Below are positions 1 to 9,746 of a stretch of DNA of 64,000 nt, piece by piece. Position numbers and translations under genes: made by a program. The notes below the pieces were generated by a model, which had not been told where the DNA came from, made no database searches, and worked only from the letters and a program-made list of their open reading frames with translations. This DNA comes from Ulvibacterium sp. (lineage in GTDB: Bacteria; Bacteroidota; Bacteroidia; Flavobacteriales; Flavobacteriaceae): NCBI RefSeq assembly GCF_028285715.1, contig NZ_JANQOO010000010.1, forward strand, positions 372,001 to 436,000. The letters run 5' to 3'. How positions within the stretch are numbered: the first letter of the stretch is position 1; each line of letters begins with the position of its first letter.

Positions 1-3000
1 CAATTTGTCTTGTCTTTCTCTTTTTGACCAGTGGTGTAAAGGGTCAAAGCACAGACCAAAAAATAGATATTGCCCTTATCCTTACGGACTCCTACCGTTT
101 TTTGGGAGAGGATACAGCCAAGGATGCACAGAAAGCTTTGGCAGCGTACGGTGTGGAAGCCCGCATAAATAGTTACTATCATTCCGACCTTGATTTACTC
201 ACCTACGAAGAATTAAGTAGCAATCAGTTGCTATTCATCGATATCATCAATGCCGCAAAGGTCGGGCACGTACTACCACTTTTGAATGACATGGCGAAAA
301 GCGGAAGGAAGGTATTTGCAGTAGGCTCCAATGAAACTACGGGTCTTGGAGCATATACGGCTATCCAAATGGATGCAAAAACCATTGAGTTTTACGAGCA
401 GTCGGGGCGCGACAACCTGGTGGGTATGGTATTGGATCAATGCCAACGCGCATTTCGTTTCGACATTCCCCAACAGCGTCCGATTCCCATGCCTGAATTT
501 GCCCTCTGCAATATTCAAAACAAAAAAATCCATGAGGATTTTGAATCGTATCAACAGGACTATGCCGCTTATATGAAAGGTAATCCTTGGATTGCCATAA
601 ACATGTGGCGAAGTGATTTTTTGTCCGAGCAGTTGACACATTTCAAGGAGTACGCTTCACAGTTTGAAGAGAATGGCTTCAATGTGCTTTTCTATTATGG
701 TTATCCTGGGAAAAAAGAGGCCGAAAAGCTGTTTTATGACCGAAATAAACGGCTCGTTCCAGAAGTAATCCTGGCACAAGCCGCCTGGCTCGGAGCAAAT
801 CCACGTACCAACCGGGAACTATTTGAAATGCTCGGCATCCCCGTCATCAATATGATTCAGGTAAATCAGACCGCCGATGAGTGGATGCAGAGTACGAAAG
901 GCATAGCCATTTACAAGCGTACCAGTTCCTTGAATATTCCCGAACAGATGGGAATGGTACAACCTATCGTGACCAGTAGCAAGGAGGAGGTGAATCCTTC
1001 AACGCAGTGGACTGAAAAGCGTTCCATCCTATTTCAGGTACAGCGATTGCTAAAGCGGGTACAGAAAATGCACGTTTTGCAAAATAAACCGAATGACGAG
1101 AAGCAAATTGCACTGATTTATTACAGCCACCCCCCGGGTAAGGAACTTTTAGGGGCAAGCTACCTTAATGTGGTGCCCAATAGTCTTTATTCCATCCTCT
1201 CCAGATTGAAAAAAGAAGGATATGGCGTTGGTAGTGAAGTGCTTACTGAAGATGATGTATTCGAAAAGGTTTCCAACTATGGCCTGAATATCGGACAATG
1301 GGCACCGAAAGAAATCGATAAACTGGTAGAGAAGGGTAAAGCCACGCTGGTTCCCATGGAGTTGTATTTGAAATGGTATGCCAAACTTTCCAGTCCCTTA
1401 AAAAAAGAAATCGAGCAAGAATGGGGAAAGCCCGAAGAGAGTTCCATTATGATCTGGAAGGATAAAAATGGAAAGAAGTATTTCGTAATTCCATCCATAC
1501 GATATGGCAATGTGTTGCTTACGCCCCAGCCTGTCCGTGGGTGGTCGCAAGATTCAAACATAATGCATCACGATATCTCTGTGCCGCCCCATCACCAATA
1601 CGTAGCATTTTATCTCTATTTACAATTTGGCTACGATGCCGATGCGGTTGTACACCTCGGCACGCATAGTACCCTGGAATGGTTACCCGGAAAGGAAACC
1701 GGGCTAAATCATCATGATGCCTCGGAAGCATTGATCGGGGATATGGTAAATGTGTATCCATACATCGTTGATGATGTGGGCGAAGGGCTTCAGGCAAAGC
1801 GCCGATCAGGGGCCATTATCATTGATCATATGACCCCTCCTTTTGACAAAATCGCTATCAATCCAGTGCTGGCTAAATTGGAACAGCTTATTTCCGAGCA
1901 TAGAATCGCCAAATCCAAAAGTACAGCACTTGCGAAGGCCAAATTCAATGAAATAGGCAAATACGCAAAACAATCAGGAATTATAGCTGATTTAGCCTTT
2001 GGTGCCATTGCACAAGAGGCACAGTTGCATTACGTAGAACATTATATAGAAGAGATTCAAGAGCAACATTCACCGCTTGGCCTGCATACCTTCGGAAAAC
2101 TGCCCAAACCGGACTATATCGAGAAAAATGTAGAAGCCATAGTCTCACAAAAAAGCGGTCTCAGTGAAGAGGAGCGAAAAGTCTATGCCGATGATATAAG
2201 GCAGCGTATTATGGCCAGTGCAGAAGCGGAGCTTAGTGCTTTGGTAGACGGTTTAAGCGGTAAATATATTCCTGCAAGCACTGGGAACGATCCCTTAAGA
2301 AATCCCAATTCCCTCCCGACCGGCAAAAACTTTTACGCCTTCGATGCGGATTACATTCCCTCCGAGGAGGTTTACAAAACTGGAGAAATCCTCGCGGAGG
2401 ATCTAATTCAAACCTACCAAAAGGAACACAACGGGGCATTTCCCGATAAGGTGACCTTTAATTTATGGTCCACCGAATGTATTCGCAATGAAGGCATTAT
2501 GGAGTCAAAAATCTTAAGTCTTTTGGGGGTAAGGCCTGTTTATGATGGGTACGGCAAAGTAGTGGACCTAAAAGTGGTTCCTCATCGAATCCTGAAAAGA
2601 CCAAGAGTGGACGTAATACTTATTCCTTCGGGACTCTACCGGGATATTTTCCCCCAATTGGTGCTATTGCTGGATAAGGCAGTGAAGTTGGCCTCGAAAC
2701 AGGACGAAGTAGACAACTATGTACGGCAAAATATGGCGCGGCACTACGATATGTTGCTTGAACAGGGAGTGAAGAAAAATTTGGCAAAGACACTTTCGGA
2801 GGTCAGGATTTTTTCTACTCCGGATGGCGTATATGGCACCGGAACCAATACCGTAATCGATGCCTCGGGCAGTTGGGAAGAGGATACGGAAGTGGCGGAT
2901 GTTTTTATAAACCGCATGCACTTTCCCTATAGCGATCACTTTTGGGGAGACCAACCCGCTAACGATTCCCTGTTGATAGCCTTGTTTAAAGAAAACCTGT

Positions 3001-3908
3001 CCGGGACAAAAGCCGTATTGCACAGCAGGACCTCCCACTTGTATGCGAGCCTTGATAATGATGATTTCTTTCAGTACCTGGGGGGAACGGCCTTGGCTAT
3101 TCGCGCGATAGACGGCGAATCTCCTGAAGTGATCGTTTCCAACCTCACCAACCAAGGTCAGATGAAAAACGAGAAGTTGAGCTATTTCCTGAGTAAGGAA
3201 TTGCAAGCGCGTTATTTCAACCCAGTATGGATCAACTCCATGCTGGATGAAGGATACTCGGGAGGACGATTCGTGAGACAGGTAGCGGCAAACCTATGGG
3301 GCTGGCAAGTAACGGTTCCCGAGGCCGTTACTGAAAGCAAGTGGGACAACTTTTTCAATGTTTACGTGGAGGATTCCTATGAATTGGACATTGCCGAACG
3401 TTTTGAAGCATCCAAAAACCTATATGCCTACCAAGTAATGATCTCCCGGATGTACGAAGCCATACGGAAATCGTACTGGACACCCGATGAAGACGTAAGG
3501 CGTAAGTTACTGTCTGGATTTCTTGAGACCGTGGAAAAGGTAGGACTGTCCTGTAATTTGAACGTTTGCAACAATCCAAAACTGGCGAACTTCCTAGATA
3601 GTGAATTTGAGGAAGTACAAGGTATCCCTTTGGAAAGCGTGGAAAACTATCGCAAGCAATTGCAAGAAATACGTGAGCGATTGGCCGCAGATGGGTTGCC
3701 AAGCAGCGACCAACTGGCATCGGATGCCGAAAATTCCAGTGCATATTTGCCCAAAAAGAACGTCAAAGGCTATGCTGTAGAAGAATTGAATGCCAAGAAA
3801 GCGGCCCAATCCATCATCGATTCCTCAATTTGGAAATGGATGGTCTTGGTCTTGGTGGCGGTATATTCTGTTTTTTACTTTGCACGGAAACGTAAGAAGA
3901 AAGATTAG
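1..3908 (+). CDS. CobN-like chelatase subunit, exported and membrane-anchored (5' end cut)
   Basis: About 1,300 residues match the large subunit of class I cobalt/magnesium chelatases (CobN/ChlH/BchH). The stretch HLGTHSTLEWLPGK near residue 543, counted from the TTG at position 24, is the family core. The gene begins before the window: codons run open from base 3 and encode ICLVFLFLTSGVKGQ, the end of a cleavable signal peptide, so the TTG at 24 is not the true start. The C-terminus has one hydrophobic helix (WKWMVLVLVAVYSVFYF) followed by RKRKKKD, a C-terminal membrane anchor. Classical CobN is cytosolic, so this copy probably works outside the cytoplasm on an imported tetrapyrrole, as proposed for the CobN-like HmuS proteins of Bacteroidota haem uptake operons. 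Cobalamin genes lie 6 kb away, so a role in cobalt insertion cannot be excluded. Family certain; substrate not. Confidence 0.85.
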   Translation, partial: ICLVFLFLTSGVKGQSTDQKIDIALILTDSYRFLGEDTAKDAQKALAAYGVEARINSYYHSDLDLLTYEELSSNQLLFIDIINAAKVGHVLPLLNDMAKSGRKVFAVGSNETTGLGAYTAIQMDAKTIEFYEQSGRDNLVGMVLDQCQRAFRFDIPQQRPIPMPEFALCNIQNKKIHEDFESYQQDYAAYMKGNPWIAINMWRSDFLSEQLTHFKEYASQFEENGFNVLFYYGYPGKKEAEKLFYDRNKRLVPEVILAQAAWLGANPRTNRELFEMLGIPVINMIQVNQTADEWMQSTKGIAIYKRTSSLNIPEQMGMVQPIVTSSKEEVNPSTQWTEKRSILFQVQRLLKRVQKMHVLQNKPNDEKQIALIYYSHPPGKELLGASYLNVVPNSLYSILSRLKKEGYGVGSEVLTEDDVFEKVSNYGLNIGQWAPKEIDKLVEKGKATLVPMELYLKWYAKLSSPLKKEIEQEWGKPEESSIMIWKDKNGKKYFVIPSIRYGNVLLTPQPVRGWSQDSNIMHHDISVPPHHQYVAFYLYLQFGYDADAVVHLGTHSTLEWLPGKETGLNHHDASEALIGDMVNVYPYIVDDVGEGLQAKRRSGAIIIDHMTPPFDKIAINPVLAKLEQLISEHRIAKSKSTALAKAKFNEIGKYAKQSGIIADLAFGAIAQEAQLHYVEHYIEEIQEQHSPLGLHTFGKLPKPDYIEKNVEAIVSQKSGLSEEERKVYADDIRQRIMASAEAELSALVDGLSGKYIPASTGNDPLRNPNSLPTGKNFYAFDADYIPSEEVYKTGEILAEDLIQTYQKEHNGAFPDKVTFNLWSTECIRNEGIMESKILSLLGVRPVYDGYGKVVDLKVVPHRILKRPRVDVILIPSGLYRDIFPQLVLLLDKAVKLASKQDEVDNYVRQNMARHYDMLLEQGVKKNLAKTLSEVRIFSTPDGVYGTGTNTVIDASGSWEEDTEVADVFINRMHFPYSDHFWGDQPANDSLLIALFKENLSGTKAVLHSRTSHLYASLDNDDFFQYLGGTALAIRAIDGESPEVIVSNLTNQGQMKNEKLSYFLSKELQARYFNPVWINSMLDEGYSGGRFVRQVAANLWGWQVTVPEAVTESKWDNFFNVYVEDSYELDIAERFEASKNLYAYQVMISRMYEAIRKSYWTPDEDVRRKLLSGFLETVEKVGLSCNLNVCNNPKLANFLDSEFEEVQGIPLESVENYRKQLQEIRERLAADGLPSSDQLASDAENSSAYLPKKNVKGYAVEELNAKKAAQSIIDSSIWKWMVLVLVAVYSVFYFARKRKKKD

Positions 3909-4124
3909 GTATCCCGTAGCATGGTTCTATCCTGATTTTAATGGAATCTTTAACTATTCTTGACGATAGGCCATATCACGAATTTTCATATTGCAGCTAT
4001 CCGCTTTTTGCAGAAAAACAATTGTTTTATGGAACTCCCTAGCACTTAATTTTTCATTGCTTTTGAAAAGTTCATTTTTACATACTCAATACAATCGTCC
4101 ATTTTTTATACTTTTTCCCTTCAT

Positions 4125-4619
4125 ATGAACACCCAGACCCTATTTGATTCTTACATTAATTCCAACACAAAACAGTGGTACATTTTGGATGATGCCGTTA
4201 TGGGAGGCCGCTCTAAAGGTGAAATTACCCGTACAGATGAAGGGTATGCCCGATTTTCTGGAAAGGTGTCCTTAGCAAATAATGGCGGGTTTTCCTTGGT
4301 ACGATTTGCTATTCAAAAGACTTCGGTGAATCCCGAAAGCACCCTTAAAATTACATTGAAAGGAGATGGAAGTGATTTTCAATTTCGAGTAAAGAACGAT
4401 AAAAACGAATACTACAGCTACACATCCCCATTTAGTACCAAACGCAAATGGGAGACCGTAGAGTTTCAATTAAAAGACCTCTACCCTACTTTCAGAGGGC
4501 GCCGACTGAATATTCCAAATTTTAATCACAATAGCATCGAAGAAGTCACCTTTTTCATTGGTAATAAGGTTCCACAGAAATTTGAACTTCTTATTTCAAA
4601 AATTGAATTGGTTCTTTGA
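4125..4619 (+). CDS. CIA30-family (complex I intermediate-associated protein 30-like) protein
   Basis: The 164-residue protein carries the CIA30 signature near its start (WYILDDAVMGGRSKG) and continues as a galactose-binding-like beta sandwich ending in FELLISKIELVL. Bacterial members are stand-alone cytosolic proteins of unclear function. The eukaryotic homologue assists assembly of respiratory complex I, but no complex I gene lies nearby, so that role should not be transferred. There is no signal peptide. The ATG at 4125 fits the start of the fold, and the length is complete for a single-domain member. It stands alone between the CobN-like gene and the DUF5916 gene with gaps of about 215 and 105 bases. 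Confidence 0.8.
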   Translation: MNTQTLFDSYINSNTKQWYILDDAVMGGRSKGEITRTDEGYARFSGKVSLANNGGFSLVRFAIQKTSVNPESTLKITLKGDGSDFQFRVKNDKNEYYSYTSPFSTKRKWETVEFQLKDLYPTFRGRRLNIPNFNHNSIEEVTFFIGNKVPQKFELLISKIELVL

Positions 4620-4723
4620 CGTATTTAGAACCGCAATAAACTAAACACGTTCTGCTATGCTACAAAAATCATTAGACTATCTTCACGAGTGATTTAGTTA
4701 CCCGTATTAATTGAATCCAAAAC

Positions 4724-6925
4724 GTGCGCATCAAAAGTAACCTTTCAATTTTCCGTTCCATCTCCCGATATATATGGGCTCTAATCCTGTTACTGGGTTT
4801 TCTGCAACTTGGTTTTGGCCAAGCTATTGAACGACCTGAATTTGCTTCTGGAAATTTGACGGAATCCTTAAATTTTGATGGGGCCTTAAACGAAGATGAC
4901 TGGAAAAATGCACCTGTGCTCACCAATTTAAAAACTACGGTTCCCCAGGAAGGGGGTACACCCTCACAATCAACCTTGGTCCAAGTCATAGCCGATGCTA
5001 GGACTGTAGTTATCGGAGTGACTTGCAACGATACCAATCCCGAAGGAATTGTTCGATTTTCCAAACTTCGGGATGCCGATATTTCAGAGGAAGACCATGT
5101 AAAAGTGGTAATCGATCCTTTTTTGGATGGACAATCGGGCTACATCTTCGCTGTAAATGCGCTGGCCGCGCGTTATGATGCCTTAGTATCGGACCGTGGT
5201 GAAAGTGAGAATGAAGATTGGGATGCCGTTTGGGATGCCAAAACACAGATTACGGAAAAGGGTTGGACATTGGAAATAGTGATTCCTATTCAAAGTATTG
5301 CTTTCAAAAAAGGCCTATCGGAATGGGGATTTAATGTGGAACGAAGAATACAGCGCAATCAAGAGACCATTCGCTGGGCAAACGTCAAACGTGATCAATG
5401 GATTGCCCAGACCAGTCGCGCAGGATTGGTCACCGGACTACCTGAGTTTAATTATGGCATAGGCACCAACATTCGCCCTTCGCTCATAGCCAACGCCAAT
5501 CAATTAGGGCCAGATGGGGCTATGAAACTAAATCCGGAGATTAGTTTCGATGCCAATCAACGCATTGGCCCAAATGTTCTGGCCACGTTTACGGTCAATA
5601 CCGATTTCGGTGAGACCGAGGTCGATACCCGGCAAACCAATTTAACACGGTTCCCTTTATTCTTTCCTGAAAAGAGAACCTTTTTTTTAGAAGGCTCCGA
5701 CATTTTTGAGTTTGGGTTTGGCACCGGCACTAGTACAGTGCTCCCCTTTTTTAGTCGCCGAATTGGTTTGCGCAACAATGAGCAAATACCAGTGGTCGGT
5801 GGAACCAAATTGAATGGTCGAATTGGTAAAACCGCATTTGGGGGCTTGGGTATAAGAACGAATGATTTTGTATTGGAAGATGAGAACTTTGAAGCGACCA
5901 ATATGGGTGTTTTTAGAGTTCGCCGTAATGTACTCAAAGAAAGTTCGGTTGGTTTGATAGCCACGGCTGGCGACCCCTTGGCTCGAGACGGCAGTTGGAT
6001 GACCGGAGGCGATTTCACCTTTCAAACCACAAGTTTTAAAGGCGACAAAAACTTTTTAATCGGTGGATGGGCGCTGTTTACAGACCGGGAAGACCTAACA
6101 GGTGACCGTTCGGCAGCCGGATTTAAAATTGACTACCCGAACGACCTCTGGGATGTGGCCGCAACCTATGCCCGAATAGGCGAACAATTTGACCCCTCTT
6201 TGGGTTTTGTTCCTAGAAGGGGAGTGAATTTCTATCGCCTTGGGGGAACCTTTGCACCACGACCCAAAACCCCTTGGTTGCGACAAATGTTTCATCAATT
6301 TTTTGTGACCTATATCAACACGATTTCAGGACCTTGGCAATCGTATAGCGTGTTTACGGCCCCTATCAACTGGAGACTTGAAAGCGGTGACCGAATTGAA
6401 GCAAATATTAGACCCGTTGGCGAAAATATATTGGAACCCTTTCAAATTGCGGAGGGAGTTACCATTCCCATAGGCGAGTATAATTTTATGCGTTATCGTC
6501 TTGAGGGCGAATTTGCCCGTAAACGCAGATTAAGCGGGCAGGCTACGTGGTGGTTCGGCAGCTTTTATGAGGGTAATTTGGACGAATTTGAACTGACCCT
6601 CAATTGGAATCCAAGTGCCTTACTTGCGTTCGAATTCAATGGTTTGCATAACCGCGCACGACTGCCTTTTGGAAATTTTGATCAGACTCTGGCAGGACTT
6701 CGGGTTCGCTTTAACATAACCTCAAATTTGCAAATAAACAGTTATCTGCAATATGATACGGATAGTCGTATACTAGGTTTAAATGCCAGAATTCACTGGA
6801 TTTTCTCACCTTTAGGTGATGTGTTTTTGGTCTATAACTACAACACCATAAACAACATCAACCAACCTTGGGCGCTCCAAAACCAACAGGTGTTGCTTAA
6901 AGTGCGGTATAATTTTAGGCTGTAA
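4724..6925 (+). CDS. DUF5916 outer-membrane protein with CBM9-like N-terminal domain
   Basis: The 733 residues start with a signal peptide (hydrophobic IWALILLLGFLQLGFGQ). A carbohydrate-binding family 9-like domain follows (about residues 35-230; NEDDWKNAPVLTNL, VKVVIDPFLDGQSGYIFAVN). The rest is a DUF5916 region of amphipathic beta strands, with FPLFFPEKRTFFLEGSDIF as its hallmark, ending in VRYNFRL, a typical aromatic outer-membrane barrel terminus. Such proteins probably sit in the outer membrane and bind or pass a glycan or other ligand, but no substrate is established. The start is a GTG at 4724; no ATG precedes the signal peptide in frame. Monocistronic as far as can be seen. Confidence 0.85.
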   Translation: MRIKSNLSIFRSISRYIWALILLLGFLQLGFGQAIERPEFASGNLTESLNFDGALNEDDWKNAPVLTNLKTTVPQEGGTPSQSTLVQVIADARTVVIGVTCNDTNPEGIVRFSKLRDADISEEDHVKVVIDPFLDGQSGYIFAVNALAARYDALVSDRGESENEDWDAVWDAKTQITEKGWTLEIVIPIQSIAFKKGLSEWGFNVERRIQRNQETIRWANVKRDQWIAQTSRAGLVTGLPEFNYGIGTNIRPSLIANANQLGPDGAMKLNPEISFDANQRIGPNVLATFTVNTDFGETEVDTRQTNLTRFPLFFPEKRTFFLEGSDIFEFGFGTGTSTVLPFFSRRIGLRNNEQIPVVGGTKLNGRIGKTAFGGLGIRTNDFVLEDENFEATNMGVFRVRRNVLKESSVGLIATAGDPLARDGSWMTGGDFTFQTTSFKGDKNFLIGGWALFTDREDLTGDRSAAGFKIDYPNDLWDVAATYARIGEQFDPSLGFVPRRGVNFYRLGGTFAPRPKTPWLRQMFHQFFVTYINTISGPWQSYSVFTAPINWRLESGDRIEANIRPVGENILEPFQIAEGVTIPIGEYNFMRYRLEGEFARKRRLSGQATWWFGSFYEGNLDEFELTLNWNPSALLAFEFNGLHNRARLPFGNFDQTLAGLRVRFNITSNLQINSYLQYDTDSRILGLNARIHWIFSPLGDVFLVYNYNTINNINQPWALQNQQVLLKVRYNFRL

Positions 6926-7345
6926 ATAGGGTTAATTCGTGAATCATCGTTTAAGGAGTGATGTAAACTTGTTCGATTTCATCTTGGTGAATTTTTAATT
7001 GCCATAAATATTTAAGTATTGAGCGGAAGCTGTACATCCAGGCATTGGTTTGGCCCACCCCCCTTTGCCTCTCTAAACGACCAGCTTATATCCCTATCGT
7101 TTTAAGGGTCTACAACTGTTCTTTCTTGTGTAGTTTCGAACATCCCTTTGGGTCTATCCTCTGGTGTAAATCTGAGACTCGGAAAAGGAACAGTTCTTAG
7201 GAATCCACTTCTCCTTCCCAATATGTCCCATTAACTCGCTGTCTTAAAGCACGGTTGTTTGATACAAAAGCTCTACCTTGAAAGTTTGTGGCTTGTACTG
7301 CTGCTCTAATTGCCATATACTAACCGCTAATGAACTGTTGCTATC
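6926..7345. other. Intergenic region without a supported gene
   Basis: 420 bases between the DUF5916 gene and the AraC regulator. The minus strand has short stop-free stretches that read like protein: an ATG-started 39-codon run beginning MAIRAAVQATNFQGRAF (about 7317 down to 7201), and, in another frame, a run containing TVPFPSLRFTPEDRPKG. They are in different frames, broken by stops, and I recognise no family. They may be remnants of a decayed gene or chance. No clear hairpin terminator was found after position 6925. Confidence 0.4.
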
Positions 7346-8428
7346 ATGAACATTTCCTTGAACCCTTTTCAATTCATCTTCCTACAAGGGGGGATTCATG
7401 GGTTACTCATTTTTTTCGCTGTTATCACCAAAAAAGGTAAAAGTAAAAATCGATTAATATTCAGCTTACTTCTGCTATCTATTTCCTTGGCCTGTATTAA
7501 AATAGCTCTTCAGGAGATTTTCCCGGTATTTTGGTTAGCCTTCCCCATACCTCTTTTGTTTCAGTTTGCTTGGGGCCCTCTGCTCCTCCTCTACACTCAG
7601 AGCACCCTATATAAAAAGTTTTCCCGTGCCGCCTTCAATTTTAGTCTTTTTATTCCATCTTTCCTCTTTGATTTTCTATTCGTGCTGGTATCCAAATTGG
7701 GATTTATTGATTTAGAGTTATACTATCAAATGAGTTTTATCATTGACATTGCTGCCGCAATTCATTTTTCCTTTTTCATATTTCGATCCATACGTATTTT
7801 AAAATCATATCGAAAAGGATTGGAAGGATTCTATTCTAACATTTCTGAAGAAACTATCAATTGGCTTATTTCTCTCTATATAATTTGTGGAGTTATGCTT
7901 GTTTGTTGGTTGTTCTATATCTCATCTAGCTTATATCTGTCAAGTTTTGACCTGCCATTTGCAAATCTAAAAACATATTATTTCTCATATACATGGATTT
8001 CTACTACCATCTATTACCTTGTATATAAATGGCATGTTGACAGTTCTATTCAGCAGATCGACAAACCAGTCAAATCCAGAAAATCAGTTAAAAGCCTACT
8101 TTACGACCCTAATGAGGTTTTTGAGCAAGTGTCAAAGAACAAGTATTATCTAGATCCAAAGTTGACACTTAAGAAATTAGCTAATCAAATGGAGCTTAAC
8201 ATAAATGACCTGTCTCAAACGATTAATATAGGGCTGGGTAAAACCTTCAATGATTTTATTAACGAGTTACGTGTAAATGAAGTAAAGAAAAAAATGCACA
8301 ATCCTAAATACGATCATCTTAACTATCTGGGAATTGCCATGGAGTCGGGTTTTAATTCCAAAGCTACATTTAATAGGGCCTTCAAAAAGTTCACTGGGGA
8401 GAACCCAACCACTTACCTAAAGAAATAA
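7346..8428 (+). CDS. Membrane-tethered AraC-family transcriptional regulator
   Basis: 360 residues in two parts. Residues 1-230 are hydrophobic with about six or seven membrane-spanning segments (FIFLQGGIHGLLIFFAVI, FSLLLLSISLACI, and others). Residues 255-360 form an AraC/XylS DNA-binding domain with two helix-turn-helix units (LTLKKLANQMELNINDLSQTI and LGIAMESGFNSKATFNRAFKKFTGENPTTYLK). This architecture is common in Bacteroidota and implies a regulator held in the inner membrane that senses a signal there. The next gene on the same strand, 304 bases downstream, is a CPBP-family intramembrane protease; the same order recurs near 28-30 kb. Target genes are unknown. Confidence 0.88.
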   Translation: MNISLNPFQFIFLQGGIHGLLIFFAVITKKGKSKNRLIFSLLLLSISLACIKIALQEIFPVFWLAFPIPLLFQFAWGPLLLLYTQSTLYKKFSRAAFNFSLFIPSFLFDFLFVLVSKLGFIDLELYYQMSFIIDIAAAIHFSFFIFRSIRILKSYRKGLEGFYSNISEETINWLISLYIICGVMLVCWLFYISSSLYLSSFDLPFANLKTYYFSYTWISTTIYYLVYKWHVDSSIQQIDKPVKSRKSVKSLLYDPNEVFEQVSKNKYYLDPKLTLKKLANQMELNINDLSQTINIGLGKTFNDFINELRVNEVKKKMHNPKYDHLNYLGIAMESGFNSKATFNRAFKKFTGENPTTYLKK

Positions 8429-8732
8429 TAGGTCTCATATTCCCATTTGAAGCGCAAGTAGTATTTATTATCATTTCATTTAGGGCAAACAATTTTCATG
8501 GGATACTTCAAGATAATAAAAGTCAGTACAACTCTTACCAAACCTATTCTCTCTATGACTCCTTTAAAGTTAGTACAAGATGAAAAACAAAAACTGGAAG
8601 TATGCATTGATAGGAGTATTGTCTTCGCCTAGTTGCGTAATAATCATAGTTTAACCTGAAATCCTTTACACTGTTTTTTTGACAATGATCTTTTGAAAAC
8701 AGTAATCTAAAAAAACAACTAATAAATGCTTT
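8429..8732. other. AraC-CPBP intergenic region with a micro-ORF
   Basis: 304 bases. An ATG-started 24-codon frame at 8580-8654 (MKNKNWKYALIGVLSSPSCV...) resembles the first half of a lipoprotein or membrane protein signal and then stops. It may be the relic of a small envelope protein, or chance. No convincing TAnnTTTG promoter element or terminator hairpin was seen. Confidence 0.3.
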
Positions 8733-9542
8733 ATGACGATAAAGGGAACAAATAAAAAAAAGGGAAGGTATTACACCTTGGCTAGAGTAATTCTTTTCTT
8801 TGCTTGTACTCTGGTTGTTTATATACTTAGCTCAATTCTTACAGAAAATGCACCTGAAAGAATGGCTAAGCAATTACTAATGCTTTCTGCAACAATCTTA
8901 ACCTTCTTTCTGGTTTTACTATTTACCCGTTGGGAAAAACTTAAGCCAAATGACGTGGGAATTGTTCCTGGTAAAAAGAGTGCTCCACGTTTTTCTATTG
9001 GCTTTGGTATCGGTTTATTAATAGCAATCATGCAAGTAATGATAGCATTAAGTTTTGGTCATTTTCGATTAAACCTCGTTCCCGAAATAACTATAGCCGA
9101 AATAGCGTTAACCTTGCTCTTATTTATATTGGCAGGATTCAGAGAAGAATTGGTTTTCCGCTCCTATTTTTTAAGAAGCTTAGGCTATTCCTTGACTCCT
9201 TTTTTAGCATTGGTCATTATGACCACAATCTTTAGTCTGGAACATTTAGTTTCTGGAAATACATGGCAAAACGCAATAATAGGCGCTGGCACCGGAGCAA
9301 TTTTATTTGGTTTAGCGGCATTAAAAACAAAAGGATTGGCTTTACCCTTAGGGCTTCATATTGCATTTAATTTTGGAAATTGGGCATTTGGGTTTAAAGG
9401 CAGACCGGGAATATGGGAAGTAATAGTTGAAAAGGGATATGACTCGTATGTTAACAATATTGGTATGGGCGCTTATATATTTGTAATGGGTTTAGCGATT
9501 GCCGGGGTTTGTATTGTCTATAGGAGAGAAAAGTTGTCTTAA
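8733..9542 (+). CDS. CPBP-family intramembrane glutamic endopeptidase
   Basis: The 269-residue polytopic membrane protein has all three CPBP (CAAX protease and bacteriocin-processing, Abi/Rce1-like) motifs: EELVFR (EExxxR), FSLEH (FxxxH) and HIAFN (HxxxN). These place the catalytic glutamates and histidines within the membrane. About seven or eight hydrophobic segments are visible. Family members cleave prenylated or membrane peptides, and some are linked to bacteriocin immunity; the bacterial substrate is usually unknown. It follows a membrane AraC regulator on the same strand and precedes a hairpin (9550-9580). Confidence 0.88.
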   Translation: MTIKGTNKKKGRYYTLARVILFFACTLVVYILSSILTENAPERMAKQLLMLSATILTFFLVLLFTRWEKLKPNDVGIVPGKKSAPRFSIGFGIGLLIAIMQVMIALSFGHFRLNLVPEITIAEIALTLLLFILAGFREELVFRSYFLRSLGYSLTPFLALVIMTTIFSLEHLVSGNTWQNAIIGAGTGAILFGLAALKTKGLALPLGLHIAFNFGNWAFGFKGRPGIWEVIVEKGYDSYVNNIGMGAYIFVMGLAIAGVCIVYRREKLS

Positions 9543-9549
9543 AAAGTAA

Positions 9550-9580
9550 AATAATCACAAAAAGAAAAACTGTGATTATT
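9550..9580 (+). terminator. Hairpin after the CPBP gene
   Basis: A perfect 10-bp inverted repeat, AATAATCACA at 9550-9559 and TGTGATTATT at 9571-9580, separated by an A-rich 11-base loop, starts 7 bases after the CPBP stop codon. There is no long T run behind it, so termination is inferred from position and stem quality only. Confidence 0.5.
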
Positions 9581-9746
9581 GCTCCATTTGGACATGGTCG
9601 AAATTATAAACTATCTCACTATAAATAAAGTACTAAAATTTCAAATTTTGGACAGTACCGAAAATCGAACATTTGATGAACCCATTCCAAAGCGGTGGAA
9701 AAATACCGCAATCCTAAATTTCAATGCACACAACGCTAGGTCCATA

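Noticed and set aside
2664-3206. 180-codon minus-strand frame inside the CobN-like gene
   Set aside because: Composition is not protein-like and the plus-strand family match is beyond doubt.
7201-7317. 39-codon minus-strand frame starting MAIRAAVQATNF
   Set aside because: Protein-like in tone but isolated, frame-broken and without known family; could be a relic but not supportable as a gene.
8580-8654. 24-codon frame resembling a lipoprotein signal peptide
   Set aside because: Ends after the signal-like part; kept only as a remark on the intergenic region because nothing shows it is translated.
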